A stretch of 37,267 bases of DNA, from assembly GCA_029934705.1 (NCBI GenBank), contig JAOZLS010000006.1, positions 1 through 37,267 on the forward strand. The letters are read 5' to 3'. Origin of the DNA: Bacteroidales bacterium (GTDB lineage Bacteria; Bacteroidota; Bacteroidia; Bacteroidales; JAADGE01). Shown here piece by piece: positions 36,493 through 37,267 of this stretch. Numbering within the stretch: position 1 is the first letter of the stretch; every line of letters starts with the position of its first letter. The position numbers and the translations under genes were made by a program. Below the pieces are notes generated by a model. It did no database searches. It had not been told where the DNA came from and was given only the letters and a program-made list of their open reading frames with translations.

Positions 36493-36632
36493 AAAAAGAA
36501 AAACTAAATAGTAAAATTATTGTTAACTGTTTCATTATTGTTGGTTTTTAGAAAAAAATAATTGTATATCACTAAAAACAACGAAATTGTATTAATATTA
36601 TTACAATAATGTATAAATTCTAAATTAAAGTT
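36493..36632. other. Noncoding junction between two shortened genes
   Basis: The 140 bp between the EF-G-like stop and the hemerythrin stop shows no continuation of EF-G domain IV in any of the three forward frames. It has no U-tract terminator. A loose inverted pairing attgta/tacaat lies near 36590-36610. It is probably residual or rearranged DNA. Confidence 0.5.
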
Positions 36633-36902
36633 TTATAAATAGGGTAAATATTCTCTGTCAGTATTTAGAATATGACCAATAAGCCAATTTTTTAAAAAAG
36701 TTAGCATTTCTATAAAAGTTTTATGACTACATTCTTTATAAGTGTTCTGAAACTCAATAACTTTTTCTTTAAACTCAGTATGGATTTTGAGATGCTCTTT
36801 GGTAAAAGGATATTTACTGTTCTTAAAAAGCTTTTCTTCTGTTATAAAATGATATTCGGAATATTTTATTAAATCATTAATAATAATATGCTTTACTGCC
36901 AA
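36633..36902 (-). pseudogene. Hemerythrin-like gene missing its 5' part
   Basis: The 89-residue track ORF starts at TTG; no in-frame ATG exists back to a TGA about 60 bp upstream. It has the second to fourth helices of a bacterial hemerythrin: KYSEYHFITEEKLF (His and Glu ligands), YPFTKEHLKIHTEF (two His) and LKNWLIGHILNTDREY (His and Asp). The first helix, which normally supplies a D-x-QH-x-x-L ligand, is absent, and upstream DNA does not encode it in any frame that I read. Normal length is about 130. Intact relatives bind O2 at a diiron site. The 5' side faces the transposase fragment and inverted repeat, so loss by insertion or deletion is likely. Confidence 0.7.
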
Positions 36903-36943
36903 ATATTGTGATGCTGTAACTAAAAAAAGAGTAGAAATATGAA

Positions 36944-36973
36944 TTTTATGAAAAAATCATATTTTTCATAAAA
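36944..36973. repeat. Perfect 12-bp inverted repeat upstream of hemerythrin fragment
   Basis: ttttatgaaaaa and tttttcataaaa are exact reverse complements with a 6-nt spacer (atcata). Flanking bases (gaa / aatttc) extend the similarity with one-base gaps. It lies between the transposase stop and the hemerythrin fragment, so it could be a terminator for the transposase gene, an element end or a recombination scar. Confidence 0.6.
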
Positions 36974-37099
36974 ATTTCTCACATCTCTTTAAAGATATTG
37001 AAATTTTGAGCAAAAAAGTAAAAAAAGAACATAAGAATAGTAGTAATACCTAAAAATAGCATATTGTAATGACACTGAAATTATTACTTGCTCATATCC

Positions 37100-37267
37100 T
37101 TAAATATATACAAGTTCTTCATAGGTTTTGAAAAGATTTTTAAATCTAGGATAAGATTGATTATCTGCTAAAGAACACTCCATCATTTCCTCTATTTTTA
37201 CTTGTTTAAATAAATTTTTAAATCTAAACCAGTTTAAATAATTATCTAGGTATTTTGTAGAAACACC
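37100..37267 (-). CDS. C-terminal fragment of a probable transposase, cut by right edge
   Basis: This ORF is not in the track. Reading in from the right edge on the minus strand gives 55 codons before TAA at 37100. It begins GVSTKYLDNYLNWFRFKNLF and ends KNLFKTYEELVYI. The G-V-S-x-K-Y-L-x-N-Y-L-x-W-F pattern is what I recall from the extreme C-terminus of DDE transposases such as IS1595/ISXO2-like ones. The catalytic part is outside the window, so the family is uncertain. It is oriented toward the broken hemerythrin gene, so an IS end may lie between them. Confidence 0.45.
   Translation of the reverse strand, partial: GVSTKYLDNYLNWFRFKNLFKQVKIEEMMECSLADNQSYPRFKNLFKTYEELVYI

Overview
The window is AT-rich (by eye about 30% GC) and comes from a member of the Bacteroidota. 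The supporting signs are a type IX secretion C-terminal sorting domain, an HmuY-like lipoprotein beside a TonB-dependent receptor, Cys-poor forms of S4, S14 and L36, near absence of Shine-Dalgarno sequences, promoter-like TAnnTTTG/TTG elements, and the EF-G-like paralogue common in this phylum. A marine or anaerobic Bacteroidales/Marinilabiliales-like lineage is a guess; the genus cannot be read from the sequence. No tRNA, rRNA or CRISPR array was seen.

Layout. (1) 1-1253, minus strand: an edge-truncated cytosolic hypothetical and a secreted hypothetical, 4 bp apart. (2) 1425-11815, minus strand: a signalling block with a STAS/SEC14-like protein, a six-TM MCP-like protein without HAMP, a TPR histidine kinase, a dCache-PAS-PAS histidine kinase and a five-PAS hybrid kinase with receiver. 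No CheA, CheW or DNA-binding response regulator is present. (3) 12152-15714, minus strand: small membrane protein, TonB-dependent receptor, HmuY-family lipoprotein; a likely heme or iron uptake locus. (4) 15715-17499: a structured intergenic region carrying a remnant of a second T9SS sorting tail, then an intact T9SS cargo protein. (5) 17581-34438, minus strand: the uninterrupted str-S10-spc-alpha supercluster from rpsL to rplQ, with fusA, secY, infA, rpmJ and rpoA. It has a plausible promoter upstream of rpsL and a clear intrinsic terminator after rplQ. There is no tuf after fusA and no map between secY and infA. (6) 35083-37267: divergent from rpsL, an EF-G-like paralogue that ends after domain III, then a hemerythrin gene lacking its 5' part, a strong inverted repeat, and the C-terminus of a probable transposase running off the right edge. 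This end looks rearranged.

How the genes work together: the supercluster supplies ribosomal proteins, the RNA polymerase alpha subunit, the translocon channel SecY and translation factors. The signalling block probably senses extracellular ligand and cytosolic redox or energy cues. The TonB/HmuY locus would bring heme or iron across the outer membrane. The most unusual items are the domain IV/V-less EF-G paralogue beside a broken hemerythrin, the T9SS tail remnant with its structured neighbour, and a (TTA)7 tract between a predicted -7 element and the MCP-like start codon. Coordinates for several genes were moved from the ORF track because its first residue was a TTG or GTG codon upstream of a better ATG.
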